In this document: positions 63,601 to 64,000 of the stretch, piece by piece
How the letters are laid out: each line of letters begins with the position of its first letter
Position numbering within the stretch: the stretch's first letter is position 1
NCBI RefSeq assembly: GCF_026339955.1
Contig: NZ_JAPEPW010000002.1
Coordinates: forward strand, 2,346,952-2,410,951
DNA: 64,000 bases
Direction of reading: 5' to 3'
Source of the DNA: Streptomyces sp. NBC_01549
GTDB lineage: Bacteria > Actinomycetota > Actinomycetes > Streptomycetales > Streptomycetaceae
Notes under the pieces: generated by a model
Told to the model about the DNA's origin: nothing
What the model saw: the letters and a program-made list of their open reading frames with translations, nothing else
Database searches by the model: none
Program-made: the position numbers and the translations under genes

Positions 63601-63879
63601 CGCCTCCCGCAAGCCGTCTGGCCGGCCTGGTCGCCCACACGCCGGCACCGGTGCAGGCGCGGTCGGCCGGAGTCGGCACTCCTTGGCGCTCGCGGAATAT
63701 TCCGCTGATGCGGTGTGCACCGGCCGCACAGGTCCAGGCAGCGCCCCGGCGGAGCGCGGGACGGCCACCCGACCCCCGCCGAGAGGGCGGGGCACGCCGT
63801 GACCGGTGGCCGGGGATCTCCACTCCGACGCGGGCGCGGAGCCGGGCGAGGGCATGCCGCGCCACGTGTTAACAACGAG
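63601..63879. other. Gene-free stretch near the window end
   Basis: No supported gene; probably further decay of the IS5-type copy. Confidence 0.3.
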
Positions 63880-63889
63880 CCATTGAACG

Positions 63890-64000
63890 GCTGTGGGGCA
63901 GCTGGACCTCCTGGATGTACGCCAACGGCGGCAACCTGCTCACCGAGGGGGACCGGAAGGGCGGGATCCCCGGGCTCTTGCCCGGGAATCAGGTCAAGGA
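63890..64000 (+). CDS. Partial frame at window end (possible solute-binding protein piece)
   Basis: The frame reads AIERLWGSWTSWMYANGGN then LLTEGDRKGGIPG and runs off the window. WMYANGGNLLTE recalls substrate-binding proteins of ABC sugar importers. It has no start nearby and follows IS debris, so it may be 5'-truncated. Confidence 0.25.

Overview
The window is high-GC actinobacterial DNA, most likely a Streptomyces chromosome arm. Supporting signs are GC-rich codon use, an SsgA-like sporulation-type gene (here frameshifted), a DUF5959-type protein, an LAxTG sortase substrate, Tat and Sec exported proteins, and a heavy load of insertion sequences and broken genes. No rRNA, tRNA or CRISPR array was found.

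Layout. 0-5.6 kb is ordinary: the 3' part of a LuxR-type regulator, a secreted trypsin-like protease, a LysE-type exporter, an AlkZ-like winged-helix protein and CorA. 5.8-12.2 kb is a relic of an integrative element: tyrosine integrase and excisionase-type gene, then an IS701 insertion, a possible partition-gene remnant, a multiply broken SMC-like ATPase and another IS701 remnant. 13.3-22.9 kb is catabolic island A. It encodes a PgdA/PuuE-type deacetylase, a homogentisate-dioxygenase-like cupin, a VOC protein and then a tightly coupled block of FAH-fold hydrolase, D-2-hydroxyacid dehydrogenase, methylthioribose-kinase-like phosphotransferase and a divergent enolase (the last four overlap by 4 nt each). 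Across a convergent junction lie a MarR-FCD fusion regulator, a MaoC hydratase and a divergent GntR regulator. 23.2-30.3 kb is island B: YciI-like and lipocalin-like proteins, a Tat-exported amidohydrolase, a BphC-type extradiol dioxygenase, a second FAH-fold hydrolase and a second, related GntR regulator. 30.8-32.8 kb is a redox group (DoxX, F420/NADP-reductase-like, FMN azoreductase).

33-41.4 kb is an IS graveyard: an IS701 element nested inside an IS5-type element, a 5'-truncated and frameshifted ISL3, an intact IS256 with visible target duplication, and several remnants around a truncated DUF5959 gene and a SnoaL-like gene. 41.5-43.5 kb is a decayed GH42 beta-galactosidase. 43.7-50.3 kb is one long modular gene split at a single TAA by two tandem insertions (IS5-type and ISAzo13-type); removing them rejoins the reading frame. 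50.4-58.5 kb is a surface group: a Ser/Thr kinase with an outside lectin domain, a convergent membrane-anchored lectin paralogue, a sedolisin and an LAxTG-anchored beta-helix protein. 58.5-64 kb is decayed, with an SsgA-like pseudogene, inverted ISAs1-type ends around a P-loop kinase remnant, transposase scraps and one intact MarR regulator.

The strongest candidates for something new are island A, with its altered-active-site enolase and MarR-FCD regulator; the lectin receptor kinase/lectin pair; and an operator shared by the MarR gene at 63.3 kb and the azoreductase promoter at 32.9 kb.
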